64,000 nt of DNA from Acidobacteriota bacterium (GCA_039030395.1 JBCCEF010000005.1:62001-126000); one strand, 5' to 3'; positions 24,708 to 33,562 are shown, counted from the stretch's first letter. Notes: a model not told the origin generated them from the letters alone. A program made the numbers and translations.

Positions 24708-25277
24708 TCAGACGCGTCGGACGCCGGTTCCCTGGCGCCGTTCATGCTCAAGGGTAGAGGGTGCGACGCCGAAGTCGCTCGTCGGCTCGATTCCCTGCAG
24801 GCGCAGCTGGGCGGCGATCAGGGCGTAGTGGTGGGTCGTGTGGCTGCACAAGAACTGGAGCTCGCGGCGCACCGTCGAGCGGCCGAGGGGGGCGTCCGGC
24901 GCCTCGAAGGCGCGATCGAGGGAAACCCGTACCGGGCGCTCGGCGAGGTCCGCCGGCAGTTCCTCCAGGCGGGCCTTGAGGGCGGCGATCAATCCCATGG
25001 CGTAGGAGCGGTCTTGCTGAATGCGCTCGTCCCGACGGCGCGCGTCATAGTCGATCTCACCTTCCGCTAGGCCGTCGAGGAAGCACATATAGAAATCCAG
25101 GCAGTGGCGCAGGTGGCCGCCGACGGTTCCCATCGGCACCGGGGGGGGGGCGACGTAGGCTTCGTCCTCGATCTGCGCGAGGAGTTCTTCGCCCTGGGTA
25201 AGAAGGGCCACGTTGCCCGTCATCCACCGGCTGTCGCCGGCCTGCGAGCGGTCTTTGTGTGATTCGTTCGCCGTCAT
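24708..25277 (-). CDS. DinB-family metal-binding protein
   Basis: This encodes 189 residues. The four-helix DinB/YfiT-like fold is indicated by histidines in GGHLRHCLDFY (about residue 54-60) and HTTHHYALIAAQL (about 145-150), the usual metal-binding triad. Members are damage-inducible in Bacillus or act as thiol-dependent S-transferases, for example with bacillithiol; that would fit the ytxJ gene elsewhere in the window. The coding strand has a run of ten C (25141-25150) around residues 43-46. It ends 11 bp before the fusion gene start and may be co-transcribed with it. Confidence 0.82.
   Translation of the reverse strand: MTANESHKDRSQAGDSRWMTGNVALLTQGEELLAQIEDEAYVAPPPVPMGTVGGHLRHCLDFYMCFLDGLAEGEIDYDARRRDERIQQDRSYAMGLIAALKARLEELPADLAERPVRVSLDRAFEAPDAPLGRSTVRRELQFLCSHTTHHYALIAAQLRLQGIEPTSDFGVAPSTLEHERRQGTGVRRV
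25141..25150 (+). repeat. G10/C10 homopolymer inside the dinB-like gene
   Basis: Ten consecutive G on the plus strand encode Pro-Pro-Pro in the N-terminal quarter of the DinB-like protein. Slippage by one base would frameshift the gene early, so it could act as an on/off switch. Its length is at the lower edge of known contingency tracts. Confidence 0.7.
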
Positions 25278-25372
25278 CCTTCTCTTCCCATCCCCTTAGA
25301 ATTCACATTCGACACGCAAGACTACATGGCATCGGTCCGCCTCGCCAGAAAAGCCCGATGGCAGGCCGTGGG

Positions 25373-26194
25373 TCATCCTTCGAAAAACAGGCGGTAGGTT
25401 CTCGGATCCATTCCCTGGACATCGAACAGCACGAAGAAGTCGATGGTCCGAAAGGCGCGGTCAATGGCCGGCGCTCCGCAGACCTTCGACCCGTACCGCA
25501 AATACGTTTTGAACAGCGCCGGCAGATCCACCGGGCCCGCCTCTTCCATCGCCGAGGGGGCTACGACGCCTTCGTCGCATTCGAGACCGGCCTGCGGCGG
25601 GATCTCGATCTCCGGGTGCATGTGCCCTTCCCGTTCGAGGTAGCGGAGCACCCGGAGTCCTTCGGCACCGTCCTGGCTGTTCAGGGAGCAGCAGCCGAAG
25701 AGAAAACGCTTGTCGTTGGTCAAAAGGTAGCGGGCGAGACCCTTCCACAGGAGAAACAGCACCTGCCGGTTGCGGTGCTCGCGGGAGATGCAGGCGCGGC
25801 CGATCTCGATCGCCCGATCCATCACCGCCGGGGGCAGGGCGGTGAGATCGAACTCGCCGTGCGAGTAAAAACCATCGCCGCTTTCCGCCATCGCCGCCGT
25901 TTGAATGCGGTAGGTGCCGATGATGGTGTGGGTCGGTTCGTGCTCGACCAGCAGGTGGTGACACTGGCGATCGAAGGGATCTTCGTCCCGGCCGGTGGCG
26001 TCCGATTCCTCCAGGCCTTCGCCGAGCTCCAGGTTGAACACCCGATAGCGCAACCGCAGGATGGTGTCGAGTTCGTCTTGGGTGGTGGCGAATCGCACCC
26101 GGTAGCTGCCGTACTGGATGAGGCCGGTGGGCAGACCCTCCGGATGGGGAGGGTAAGCATTGTGCGGGCGGCCGCCCTTTTTCTCCGTCAGCAT
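25373..26194 (-). CDS. GNAT-like N-acyltransferase (PEP-CTERM/exosortase-associated or OlsB-like)
   Basis: This encodes 273 residues. Segments such as YRVRFATTQDELDTILRLRY, GTYRIQTA, AIEIGRACISREHRNRQVLF and GCCSLNSQD match the acyl-homoserine-lactone-synthase/ornithine-acyltransferase branch of the GNAT fold, where RACISREHR is the acyl-carrier binding and strand-switch region. It probably transfers a fatty acyl chain to an amine, as in ornithine lipid or related aminolipid synthesis; the second acyltransferase usual for that pathway is not nearby. It follows the cysteine-motif membrane protein by 4 bp and closes the five-gene redox operon. Confidence 0.75.
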   Translation of the reverse strand: MLTEKKGGRPHNAYPPHPEGLPTGLIQYGSYRVRFATTQDELDTILRLRYRVFNLELGEGLEESDATGRDEDPFDRQCHHLLVEHEPTHTIIGTYRIQTAAMAESGDGFYSHGEFDLTALPPAVMDRAIEIGRACISREHRNRQVLFLLWKGLARYLLTNDKRFLFGCCSLNSQDGAEGLRVLRYLEREGHMHPEIEIPPQAGLECDEGVVAPSAMEEAGPVDLPALFKTYLRYGSKVCGAPAIDRAFRTIDFFVLFDVQGMDPRTYRLFFEG

Positions 26195-26198
26195 GGTG

Positions 26199-26960
26199 CT
26201 ATCCCTTCAGTCGCCGAATGGCGCCCGGGTCCGCCGCCAGGATCCATAGGTCGCCCAGGCGACGAATCTGGCCGGTGATCTCCACGGGCTCCGCCACGCG
26301 GTCGAGAATCTGTTGATGGATGGCCTCGCCTTCCGGACCGGTCAGCAGGTAGCTGAAGGTCGAGCCATCGGTTCCTTCGAGCACGAACAAAGGCGGCATG
26401 CCGCCCCGGATGCACAACTGAGCGCATGCGCGATGGGGCTTGCGCCGGCCGGGCTTCATGGTGCCGAGAAAACACTTGCTGTCGACGATCTCGCCGCGCA
26501 GCGTAGGGCGGTCGCCGTCGCGCGGCACCGCTTCCGCCCGCTCGGCCTCGCCGGTGGCCTCGATCCCCGCTCCGGAAAGTTCCACGAAAGTGAGATTTTC
26601 ACGATAGAGGAAGGCTCCCTCGAGGGTGACGGCGCGGCCATCGAGTCCGGCGACGGCCGCTTCGGCGCCGGACTTGCCGAAGGGAATGAGGGGATAGCGA
26701 GAAGGCTCCCCGCCCCCCGGCCGTTCCACTTCGAGCAGCGGAACAGGCCGCTCGCGCAGGGTGCCGGAAAGGGTTTGATACTCGCCGAATTCGAAGGTTC
26801 CCGGATCGAAGGACCCCTGGGTTGCCGCCAGCAGCGCGGCGAAGCCGGCGGCGGCGAGCAGGAGTACCAGCACGCGGGCTTTCAGGAAGCGAGCCAGGGC
26901 ATCCGGAGCCTTGCTCCGGTAGCCGATGTAGAAGTCGCCTGGCGGCGGGTTCTCAGGCAT
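26199..26960 (-). CDS. membrane-anchored protein with conserved cysteine motif
   Basis: This encodes 253 residues; the ATG directly abuts the TGA of the ferric-reductase/Rieske gene. One N-terminal membrane helix (about 27-47) places the rest outside the cytoplasm. Near the C-terminus the motif SKCFLGTMKPGRRKPHRACA plus QLCIRGGMPP carries three Cys and one His in a pattern I associate with small redox-operon proteins of unknown function; a metal or disulfide role is likely. The beta-rich middle resembles an OB-like fold. Context says it works with the Rieske-type membrane reductase. Confidence 0.65.
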   Translation of the reverse strand: MPENPPPGDFYIGYRSKAPDALARFLKARVLVLLLAAAGFAALLAATQGSFDPGTFEFGEYQTLSGTLRERPVPLLEVERPGGGEPSRYPLIPFGKSGAEAAVAGLDGRAVTLEGAFLYRENLTFVELSGAGIEATGEAERAEAVPRDGDRPTLRGEIVDSKCFLGTMKPGRRKPHRACAQLCIRGGMPPLFVLEGTDGSTFSYLLTGPEGEAIHQQILDRVAEPVEITGQIRRLGDLWILAADPGAIRRLKG

Positions 26961-27998
26961 TCAGCTCTCCACCAGCCGAGCCGGTTCGACGTGGGTTCCC
27001 GGCGGGTTGGGGCGTGGATCCACCAGCACCCGGTCTCCGTCCAGCCGCACACCGAAGGTGGCGACCTTCTCGTCGAAGGGCGGAGGCGAAGCGCCGGTGG
27101 CCGGGTCGTACTGAAAACCGTGCCAGGGACAGGTCACGCAACCGTCGAGAATCCGACCTTCTCCGAGCGGACCGTTTTGATGACGACACACGTTGGAAAT
27201 GGCCGAAATCTTACCGTCGTAGCGAAACACCGCAACGCGTTCGCCGGCCACGGTGACCACCCGGGCGCGCTTCTCCGCGATCTCCGAGGCCCGGCAGACC
27301 TCCACCATGGCGCCATCGCCGGCGGTGAGTTCGTCATCCCTCGCCCGCTCCCGCCAGCCGGCCAGCAGGTGCAGCGTCAGCAGGGTGGCCATCCCCACCC
27401 CCAGGGCGATCGGGAAGAGCGGTTGCGTCTCCGCCTGCAGCACACCCAAGGCGACGTGCATCACCACCAAGCCGTAGGCCACGTACACCAGCATGTGCAG
27501 GGCCTTCCACGCCGGCGGCGTCAAGTTTGCGAGCCAGAAGTCGTGGCTAGTGGCGGCCATCAGGAAGAGGATCAGAAGGGCCGCCAAGCCCAACGCCTGG
27601 AAGGGAAACTGAGCCAAGCTGTCGTAGCGACCGTTGCTCACCAGCACGCTCACCAGCGGATGCAGGTCGCCCAGGGCGTGGAACTGAACGATCGAGAAGC
27701 CGCCGTGGCCGAGGGCCAGGAGGAACATCGTCACCCCCAGATGGCGGCGGTTGTAGAGCAGCGGCAGAAAACGGCGGTCGAGGCGGCTCAACGGGCCGAT
27801 CGCCAGAATCAGGTGGAGCAAAAGAAAGGCGCCAGTGCCGAAGGCTCGGATGAGCAGGGTTTCGATCGTCGCCTCGGGCTTCAAGGCCGCGCTGACGGCC
27901 ACGAACAGCACCAGGTAGAGGGCCACACCGCCGGCCAGGGTGAAGTCGTAAATCCGTTTCTGGCGATTCCAGCCGACGGCCCGGTAGGCGTGGCTCAT
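26961..27998 (-). CDS. ferric-reductase-like transmembrane protein with C-terminal Rieske domain
   Basis: This encodes 345 residues. About six membrane helices (20-215) carry histidines suited to heme b ligation (His62, His98, His168, His181), as in ferric reductase/MsrQ-type proteins. The C-terminal domain (about 230-335) is a Rieske [2Fe-2S] module with NVCRHQNGPLGEG and VTCPWHGFQYD (Cys271, His273, Cys290, His293). Normally these are separate proteins; the fusion suggests that electrons pass between a soluble Rieske centre and membrane hemes. It overlaps the upstream gene by 4 bp and abuts the downstream gene. Confidence 0.85.
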   Translation of the reverse strand: MSHAYRAVGWNRQKRIYDFTLAGGVALYLVLFVAVSAALKPEATIETLLIRAFGTGAFLLLHLILAIGPLSRLDRRFLPLLYNRRHLGVTMFLLALGHGGFSIVQFHALGDLHPLVSVLVSNGRYDSLAQFPFQALGLAALLILFLMAATSHDFWLANLTPPAWKALHMLVYVAYGLVVMHVALGVLQAETQPLFPIALGVGMATLLTLHLLAGWRERARDDELTAGDGAMVEVCRASEIAEKRARVVTVAGERVAVFRYDGKISAISNVCRHQNGPLGEGRILDGCVTCPWHGFQYDPATGASPPPFDEKVATFGVRLDGDRVLVDPRPNPPGTHVEPARLVES

Positions 27999-28468
27999 CG
28001 GTCACCTCCGTTCGCCGGGCGATCCAGCGACGAACGGACGACCACCCGGTGGTGACCGAGGCTGTAGACCACCAGTTCCCCGGCGTTGGCTGTGGGCAAG
28101 TCGAAGGTCGATCTGCCGGCCGTCAAGGGGCCGAGGAGCCGGGCGTCCGCCGGTAGCCGGGTGCCGTCGCCGGACCCTCCGCGGACACTCCAGTAGAGCA
28201 GCAGATCCGGACCCTCGACGCTGCGGCCCGGCGGCCGATCCACCCACAGCCGAGGGCCGCCGGGGCCGGCGCCGAGTCGGGCGCTCAGCGGGTGATCCGG
28301 GAACAGGTCGTCATCGCTTGTCGTCGGCGGGGGAGCCGCCGTGGCGGGCGCGTGGGCGGTAAGCGGAAACTCCGGTCGGGCGGCCAGGGCCAGTACGAAA
28401 AGAAGCGGCAGGGCAACGGCCAGGGCGATCCACATCCAGCGGTGACGGCGGCGCAGCGAGCGGATCAT
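27995..28468 (-). CDS. membrane-anchored secreted protein of unknown function
   Basis: This encodes 157 residues from the ATG at 28468, which overlaps the upstream stop as ATGA. A basic N-terminus (RSLRRRHRW) and one helix (about 11-30) anchor it. The rest is a Pro-rich linker and a small beta domain with 'LLLYWSVRGGSGDGTRLP' and 'GELVVYSLGHHRVVV'. I do not recognise a family. Its tight coupling to the ferric-reductase/Rieske gene on the other side (4-bp overlap) suggests an accessory subunit. Confidence 0.6.
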   Translation of the reverse strand: MIRSLRRRHRWMWIALAVALPLLFVLALAARPEFPLTAHAPATAAPPPTTSDDDLFPDHPLSARLGAGPGGPRLWVDRPPGRSVEGPDLLLYWSVRGGSGDGTRLPADARLLGPLTAGRSTFDLPTANAGELVVYSLGHHRVVVRSSLDRPANGGDR

Positions 28469-28773
28469 GAGTTGGCCTGGCGCCATCCGCTGGTCGCCGG
28501 TTCGTCGCACAGATGAGCGCTCGATTCCTGCGGCGGTGGGGTTCCTCGGACCCAGCGCCAGGCCAGGTACGGCCAAAACGCCACCACTCCCGGCAGAATG
28601 ACCAGCCGAAATCCCCAACTGCCGCCGTCTGCCGCCGGGTCGATGCGCGAGACGCCGCGCAGCACGAAGGCGATGGCGAAGATCAGACCGACCAGGGCGT
28701 AGATCGAGACCAGCCAGACCAGCGCGCCGGCTACCGCGATCATCGGCCGCGCCCCCGGCGAGTGATGTGCCAC
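28465..28773 (-). CDS. small two-helix membrane protein, first gene of redox operon
   Basis: This encodes 102 residues from a GTG at 28773, or 92 from the ATG at 28743; neither has a clear ribosome site. There are two predicted membrane helices (about 13-38 and 53-70), with DPAADGGSWGFRLVILPGVV between them and a conserved-looking WPYLAWRWVRG at the end of helix two. No family is assigned. It starts the operon that runs to 25373. The 261-bp gap upstream, shared with the divergent NRDE gene, should contain its promoter. Confidence 0.6.
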   Translation of the reverse strand: MAHHSPGARPMIAVAGALVWLVSIYALVGLIFAIAFVLRGVSRIDPAADGGSWGFRLVILPGVVAFWPYLAWRWVRGTPPPQESSAHLCDEPATSGWRQANS

Positions 28774-29034
28774 GCCGTGAGCTGAATGGCTATCCGGTGG
28801 TGCTGCAAGATCGACAAGTTCAGATTCTTGAGGTCACAAATATCATTCGGCGATTACCGCCTCCGGAGAAGGCCGGCGGCCCACAAAGAAACTTCAGAAA
28901 TCAATAGTTTCCCGGCAAAACCCTAGCACACGGCGGCCGTTGATCCAGCACAAGCTACGCACCTCCTCCGACATCGGTTTCGCCGTTTTGGCACGGCCCG
29001 ATGATGCTCGCCGGACGGTAAGATCTAGCGCGCG

Positions 29035-29772
29035 ATGTGTACGGTGACTTGGACCTCCCGCCCCGGTGGCTATGCCCTGTACTTCAACCGCGACGAGCGG
29101 CGCAGCCGAGTCGCCGCCCTGCCGCCGGCCCCGGCGGTAGGCGATGGGGTGCGCTACCTGGCGCCGCGGGATCCCGAAGGCGGAGGGAGCTGGATCGTCG
29201 CCAGCGAAACCGGTTGGACCGTGTGCTTGCTCAATTTTTGGGCCAGCGCCCCGCTCGTCGATGCGGCCGAGCGCTCCAGCCGAGGCCTCTTGGTCACCGG
29301 CCTGGCCGCCATCGACCGGTTCGAGAGGGTGGCGGAGCACGCCGATCCACGTCGCTACCGGCCCTTCACCCTGCTGGTACTCGATCCGGCGGGAGAGGCG
29401 CGGGCTTTTCGCTCGGACGGTCTCGAATTCATCCGGCGGTGGGCGCCGGATCCGCCGCTGCTCAGCTCGTCCTCCTGGGACGAGGGTTCCGTCGAAGGGA
29501 CGCGGGAGGAACTGTGGCGTGCCTCTTCCCTGGCAACCGGCGGGACGCGGGCCGATGCTCTGGCCTTCATGACCCGCCATGCGCCCGAGCGCGGACCGGC
29601 CTCTCCCTGCATGCACCGGCCCGATGCCCGCACCGTCAGCCTGACGGTGGTCGAGGTCGGGGCGCAGCGGGTGTCCATGGCCTACGCCGACGGACCGCCC
29701 TGCCGCCATCCCCTAGCGGAACCGGTTTGGTTGCCGCGCGAGTGCTGTAGTACCGTCCTGTCAAGTCCGTAA
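29035..29772 (+). CDS. NRDE (TANGO2-like) family protein
   Basis: This encodes 245 residues. The name-giving NRDE is at 18-21 (YFNRDERR), and Cys2 after the initiator Met fits the Ntn-hydrolase-type nucleophile proposed for the family. GGGSWIVASETGWTVCLLN also matches. TANGO2 homologues are linked to heme transport and lipid metabolism in eukaryotes; the bacterial role is unknown. The gene lacks an obvious ribosome site (GATCTAGCGCGCG precedes the ATG), so it may be leaderless or weakly translated. It is divergent from the redox operon and about 130 bp before the Rieske/glutamate-synthase gene. Confidence 0.88.
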   Translation: MCTVTWTSRPGGYALYFNRDERRSRVAALPPAPAVGDGVRYLAPRDPEGGGSWIVASETGWTVCLLNFWASAPLVDAAERSSRGLLVTGLAAIDRFERVAEHADPRRYRPFTLLVLDPAGEARAFRSDGLEFIRRWAPDPPLLSSSSWDEGSVEGTREELWRASSLATGGTRADALAFMTRHAPERGPASPCMHRPDARTVSLTVVEVGAQRVSMAYADGPPCRHPLAEPVWLPRECCSTVLSSP

Positions 29773-29899
29773 TCGGAAGTCACCAATCCGCCCCGCCGGC
29801 CCTTCCGGAGACAAGCCGGAGGCCGCGGGTCGATTTGTGGGCCGCGCGGGATTCTCAAGTGCTGCGACGGAGTGCCGCAGGTCTTTCGAGGGTGAGGTC

Positions 29900-31519
29900 A
29901 TGAAGAAAGTCAAAGTCGCTGAGTGGGAGGAGTTGTCCGATCGCCAGCCGGCCTACGCGCTGGTCGGCAACGTCGATCTGGTGGTGGTGCGTTGGGACGA
30001 CCGGGCGTCGGTTCTCTACGGCCGCTGCATTCACCGTGGCGCCCTGCTGGCGGATGGCCGGGTGGAAGGCGAGGACCTGATTTGCGGCGTCCACAACTGG
30101 GACTATCGGCTCGACTCCGGGGTCAGCGCCTACGACAATGCCGAGGCCCTTCGGAAGTTCTCCTCTTGGGTGGAGGACGGCACTGTATGGGTGGACGAGG
30201 ACGAAATCAACGCCTGGGAGGAGGAGCACCCGCAGGCCTGGGATCGCGATGCCTACCAGGGGCTTTACCAGGACCACCACGGCACGAAGGACGAGCCCCA
30301 CACCTCGTTGATCCACCAACTGGCCCGGGACGGCCTGTCGAAGGTCGGCCATCACGGCCCAGTGGCGGCGATGGGGGTACCCGCACCGGAACTTCCGCGC
30401 TGGGACGACCTCCAGTTCGTCACCGGGCAACTCGCCCGGGTGCCCAAACTCGACGACGCCGAGGTCGGCACCGAGCTGGTCATCGGCCCACGGGCCTCCA
30501 AGCCGCTGCGCCTGGAGATCCCGCTATTCGTTTCGGACATGAGTTTTGGTGCCCTGTCGGAAGAGGCGAAGGTCGCCCTCGCCGCCGGCGCCGAGCGCGC
30601 CGGTACCGGCATTTGCTCCGGTGAGGGCGGCATGCTGCCGGAGGAGCAGGAGGCCTGCAGCCGCTACTTCTACGAGCTGGCCTCCGCCCGCTTCGGCTTC
30701 TCGATGGACAAGCTGGCGCGCGTCCAGGCCTTCCACTTCAAGGGCGGCCAAGGAGCGAAGACCGGCACCGGTGGGCACCTGCCGGGAGAGAAAGTCAAGG
30801 GCAAGATCGCCGAAGTGCGGGAACTCGAGGAAGGCGAATCGGCCATTTCGCCGGCCCGTTTCCCGGACTGGGAGCAGGTGGACGATTTTCGGCGCTTTGC
30901 CGGGGAGGTGCGTGAGGCGACCGGCGGCATCCCCATCGGCTTCAAGCTCTCCGCCCAGCACATCGAAGACGACCTCGACGCGGCCCTCGCGATCGGCGTG
31001 GACTATGTGATTCTCGATGGCCGCGGTGGCGGTACCGGCGCCGCGCCGCGGTTGTTCCGGGACAACATCTCGGTGCCCACCATCCCCGCCCTGGCGCGCG
31101 CCCGGCAACATCTGGACCGGCGCGGGGCGAGCCGCGACGTCACCTTGATCATCACCGGCGGCCTGCGCACCCCGGCGGACTTCGCGAAGGCCCTGGCCCT
31201 GGGGGCGGACGGCGTGGCCCTCTCCAATTCGGCGATCCAGGCCTTGGGCTGCCTCGCCATGCGCGCCTGCCACACCAACAACTGCCCGGTGGGCATCGCC
31301 ACCCAGAAGGAGCACCTGCGGGCGCGCCTCGACATCGCCATCGCCGCCCAGCGGCTAGAGCGCTTCTTCCGAGCGAGCGTTGAGCTGATGCAGGTACTGG
31401 CTCGGGCCTGCGGCCACGACCATCTGGCGCAGTTCCGGCGCGAAGATTTGACCACCTGGCAGCGGGACATGGCCTATTTGAGCGGCGTTCGCTATGGCGG
31501 CGTCTTGCCCGTGAGCTGA
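29900..31519 (+). CDS. Rieske domain fused to FMN-binding glutamate-synthase-like domain
   Basis: This encodes 539 residues from the ATG at 29900, preceded by GGTGAGG. An N-terminal Rieske domain (about 5-105) holds GRCIHRGAL and LICGVHNWDYR (Cys43, His45, Cys62, His65). The rest is the central FMN/synthase barrel of GltB-type proteins: PLFVSDMSFGALSEEAK, GTGICSGEGGMLPEE, GGQGAKTGTGGHLPG and GGTGAAPRL. The [3Fe-4S] cysteines are intact in CLAMRACHTNNCPVG (451, 457, 462). There is no glutaminase domain and no small-subunit gene, so ammonia or another amine, not glutamine, is the probable nitrogen source. The next gene also starts with a Rieske domain. Confidence 0.88.
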   Translation: MKKVKVAEWEELSDRQPAYALVGNVDLVVVRWDDRASVLYGRCIHRGALLADGRVEGEDLICGVHNWDYRLDSGVSAYDNAEALRKFSSWVEDGTVWVDEDEINAWEEEHPQAWDRDAYQGLYQDHHGTKDEPHTSLIHQLARDGLSKVGHHGPVAAMGVPAPELPRWDDLQFVTGQLARVPKLDDAEVGTELVIGPRASKPLRLEIPLFVSDMSFGALSEEAKVALAAGAERAGTGICSGEGGMLPEEQEACSRYFYELASARFGFSMDKLARVQAFHFKGGQGAKTGTGGHLPGEKVKGKIAEVRELEEGESAISPARFPDWEQVDDFRRFAGEVREATGGIPIGFKLSAQHIEDDLDAALAIGVDYVILDGRGGGTGAAPRLFRDNISVPTIPALARARQHLDRRGASRDVTLIITGGLRTPADFAKALALGADGVALSNSAIQALGCLAMRACHTNNCPVGIATQKEHLRARLDIAIAAQRLERFFRASVELMQVLARACGHDHLAQFRREDLTTWQRDMAYLSGVRYGGVLPVS

Positions 31520-31532
31520 GAGGAAGTGGACG

Positions 31533-33554
31533 ATGAGTGAAACGGAAGGCGACCGCGGGATGCATCGGCCTTTGGCCGACGAAATGACGTCTGGCGCGGG
31601 ATGGTTCAGGGTGCTGGCGCTGGAGGAGCTGCCGGAGGGGCGGGTCAAGTCCGTCACCTGCGCCCACCGCACCCTGTGCATGACCCACCACCAGGGCAGC
31701 TTCGCCGCCCTCGACAACCGTTGCCCCCACCAGGGCGGTCCGCTGGGGGAGGGGTCGATCGAAAAGGGCGTGCTGCGCTGCCCCTGGCACGGCTGGGACT
31801 ACGATCCGCTCACCGGCAAGGCGCCGGGCTTCGACGACGGCGTCGAGACCTTTCCGGTGGAGGTGCGGCACGACGGCGTTTACGTTCGCCTGGAGGAAGA
31901 AGCGCCTCACGAGCCCACCGTGACGGACGTGATGGCCGAGACGATGGTCAACTGGGGAGTGCGCCAAGTGTGGGGCATGGTCGGCCACTCGAACCTCGGC
32001 CTGGCGGACGCGTTGCGGCGTCAGGAAAAGGCCGGCAGGGTCACCTTTTACGGCATCCGCCACGAGGGGGCCGCCTCCTTCGCCGCTTCCGCTTACGGCA
32101 AGCTCACCGGCCGCCCGGCGGCCTGCTTCGCCATCGCCGGTCCCGGCGCCACCAACCTCCTCACCGGCCTGTGGGATGCCCACGTCGACCGCTCGCCGGT
32201 GCTCGCCCTCACCGGCCAGGTCAACACCCAGGTGCTCGGCCCCGGCGCCTTCCAGGAGATCGACCTGGCGGCGGCCTTCGGTGGCGTCGCCCAGTGGAGC
32301 CAGCCGGTGCTGCACGACTCGAAGCCGGCAGAGCTGATCAACCTGGCCTTGAAGAGTGCCATCTTGAACCGCGGCGTGTCCCACCTGATCTTTCCGGACG
32401 AAGTGCAGGTGCTGCCGGCCGGCAGGGCCAAAGCCGGCGGGCCGCAGGGCCGCCTACCGGAGCGGCGCATCGCGCCGCCGGAGGAAGCGGTGGAGCAGGC
32501 TCTGGCGGTGATCTCCGGCAGTCGGCGCCCGGTGGTGATCGTCGGCCATGGCGCTCGCTTCCAAATGGACGAGGTGATCGCCCTGGCGGAGGCCCTCGAT
32601 GCGCCGGTCCTTACCACCTTCAAGGCCAAGGGGCAGATCCCTGACGATCACCCGCTCGGCTGTGGCGTCCTGGGGAGGAGCGGTACCCCCATCGCCTCGT
32701 ACTTCATGAACGAGTCCGACGCCCTGCTGGTGTTCGGCGCCAGCTTCTCGAACCACACCGGCATCACCCCCAAGCGGCCGATTGTGCAGGTGGACTGGGA
32801 TCCGATGATCCTGGGCAAGTTCCACGCCGTGAAGGTGCCGGTGTGGGGCGAGATCGGGGTGACCGCGAAAACGCTCCTCCACCGCCTGCCGGAACGCTCG
32901 GAGGGCGAGAACCCGCGCTCGGAAATCGCCGAGCGTTGGGCCATCTGGCGGCGCGAGAAGGATCGCCGGGAGGCCGAGGGCGGTGGCGACAACGGATCCT
33001 CCGGAGTCCATTCCGCTGCCGTCTTCGCGGCCATGAATCGCCAGGTTCCGGCGGACGCCATCCTGGCGGTGGACGTCGGCAACAACACCTACTCCTTTGG
33101 ACGCTACTTCGAGTGTCGGCGTCAGGCGGTGTTGATGTCCGGCTATCTGGGCTCCATCGGATTCTCCTTCCCGGCGGCGATGGGCGCCTGGGCGGCCACC
33201 CGGGAGAGGGGCACTCCCTTTGCCGGCCGCAAGGTGGTCTCCGTCTCCGGCGACGGCGGTTTCGGCCAGTACCTGGCGGAGATCACCACCGCCGTCAAGT
33301 ACGGCATGAACATCACCCACGTCCTGCTCAACAACTGCGAGCTGGGCAAGATCAGCAAAGAGCAGCGGGCCGGCGATTGGGACGTATGGCAGACTTCCCT
33401 CGTCAACCCCGATTTCGCCGCCTACGCTGAACTCTGCGGCGCCAAGGGCATTCGCGTCACCGCCGCCGGCGACCTTGACGCCGCCCTTGCCGAGGCCATT
33501 GCCCACGATGGGCCGAGCTTGGTGGAGGTGGTGACGGACGCGGAGCTGGTGTAG
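31533..33554 (+). CDS. Rieske domain fused to ThDP-dependent (pyruvate oxidase-like) enzyme
   Basis: This encodes 673 residues, starting 14 bp after the previous stop. A Rieske module (about 23-122) has NRCPHQGGPLGEG and LRCPWHGWDYD (Cys64, His66, Cys83, His86). A full three-part ThDP enzyme follows: the Pyr domain with catalytic Glu178 (RHEGAASFAASAYGKLTG), a central domain, and the PP domain with the ThDP/Mg motif GDGGFGQYL ... LLNN near residue 570-600. The closest general relatives are pyruvate oxidase/acetolactate-synthase-type decarboxylases. The fused Rieske centre suggests electron output to an iron-sulfur partner, perhaps the neighbouring Rieske/GltS protein. The substrate is unknown. 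Confidence 0.88.
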   Translation: MSETEGDRGMHRPLADEMTSGAGWFRVLALEELPEGRVKSVTCAHRTLCMTHHQGSFAALDNRCPHQGGPLGEGSIEKGVLRCPWHGWDYDPLTGKAPGFDDGVETFPVEVRHDGVYVRLEEEAPHEPTVTDVMAETMVNWGVRQVWGMVGHSNLGLADALRRQEKAGRVTFYGIRHEGAASFAASAYGKLTGRPAACFAIAGPGATNLLTGLWDAHVDRSPVLALTGQVNTQVLGPGAFQEIDLAAAFGGVAQWSQPVLHDSKPAELINLALKSAILNRGVSHLIFPDEVQVLPAGRAKAGGPQGRLPERRIAPPEEAVEQALAVISGSRRPVVIVGHGARFQMDEVIALAEALDAPVLTTFKAKGQIPDDHPLGCGVLGRSGTPIASYFMNESDALLVFGASFSNHTGITPKRPIVQVDWDPMILGKFHAVKVPVWGEIGVTAKTLLHRLPERSEGENPRSEIAERWAIWRREKDRREAEGGGDNGSSGVHSAAVFAAMNRQVPADAILAVDVGNNTYSFGRYFECRRQAVLMSGYLGSIGFSFPAAMGAWAATRERGTPFAGRKVVSVSGDGGFGQYLAEITTAVKYGMNITHVLLNNCELGKISKEQRAGDWDVWQTSLVNPDFAAYAELCGAKGIRVTAAGDLDAALAEAIAHDGPSLVEVVTDAELV

Positions 33555-33562
33555 CGGCCGGT

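Noticed and set aside
26313-28055. A 580-codon plus-strand open frame over the redox operon
   Set aside because: It covers four tightly coupled genes on the other strand and shows no recognisable motif or ribosome site.
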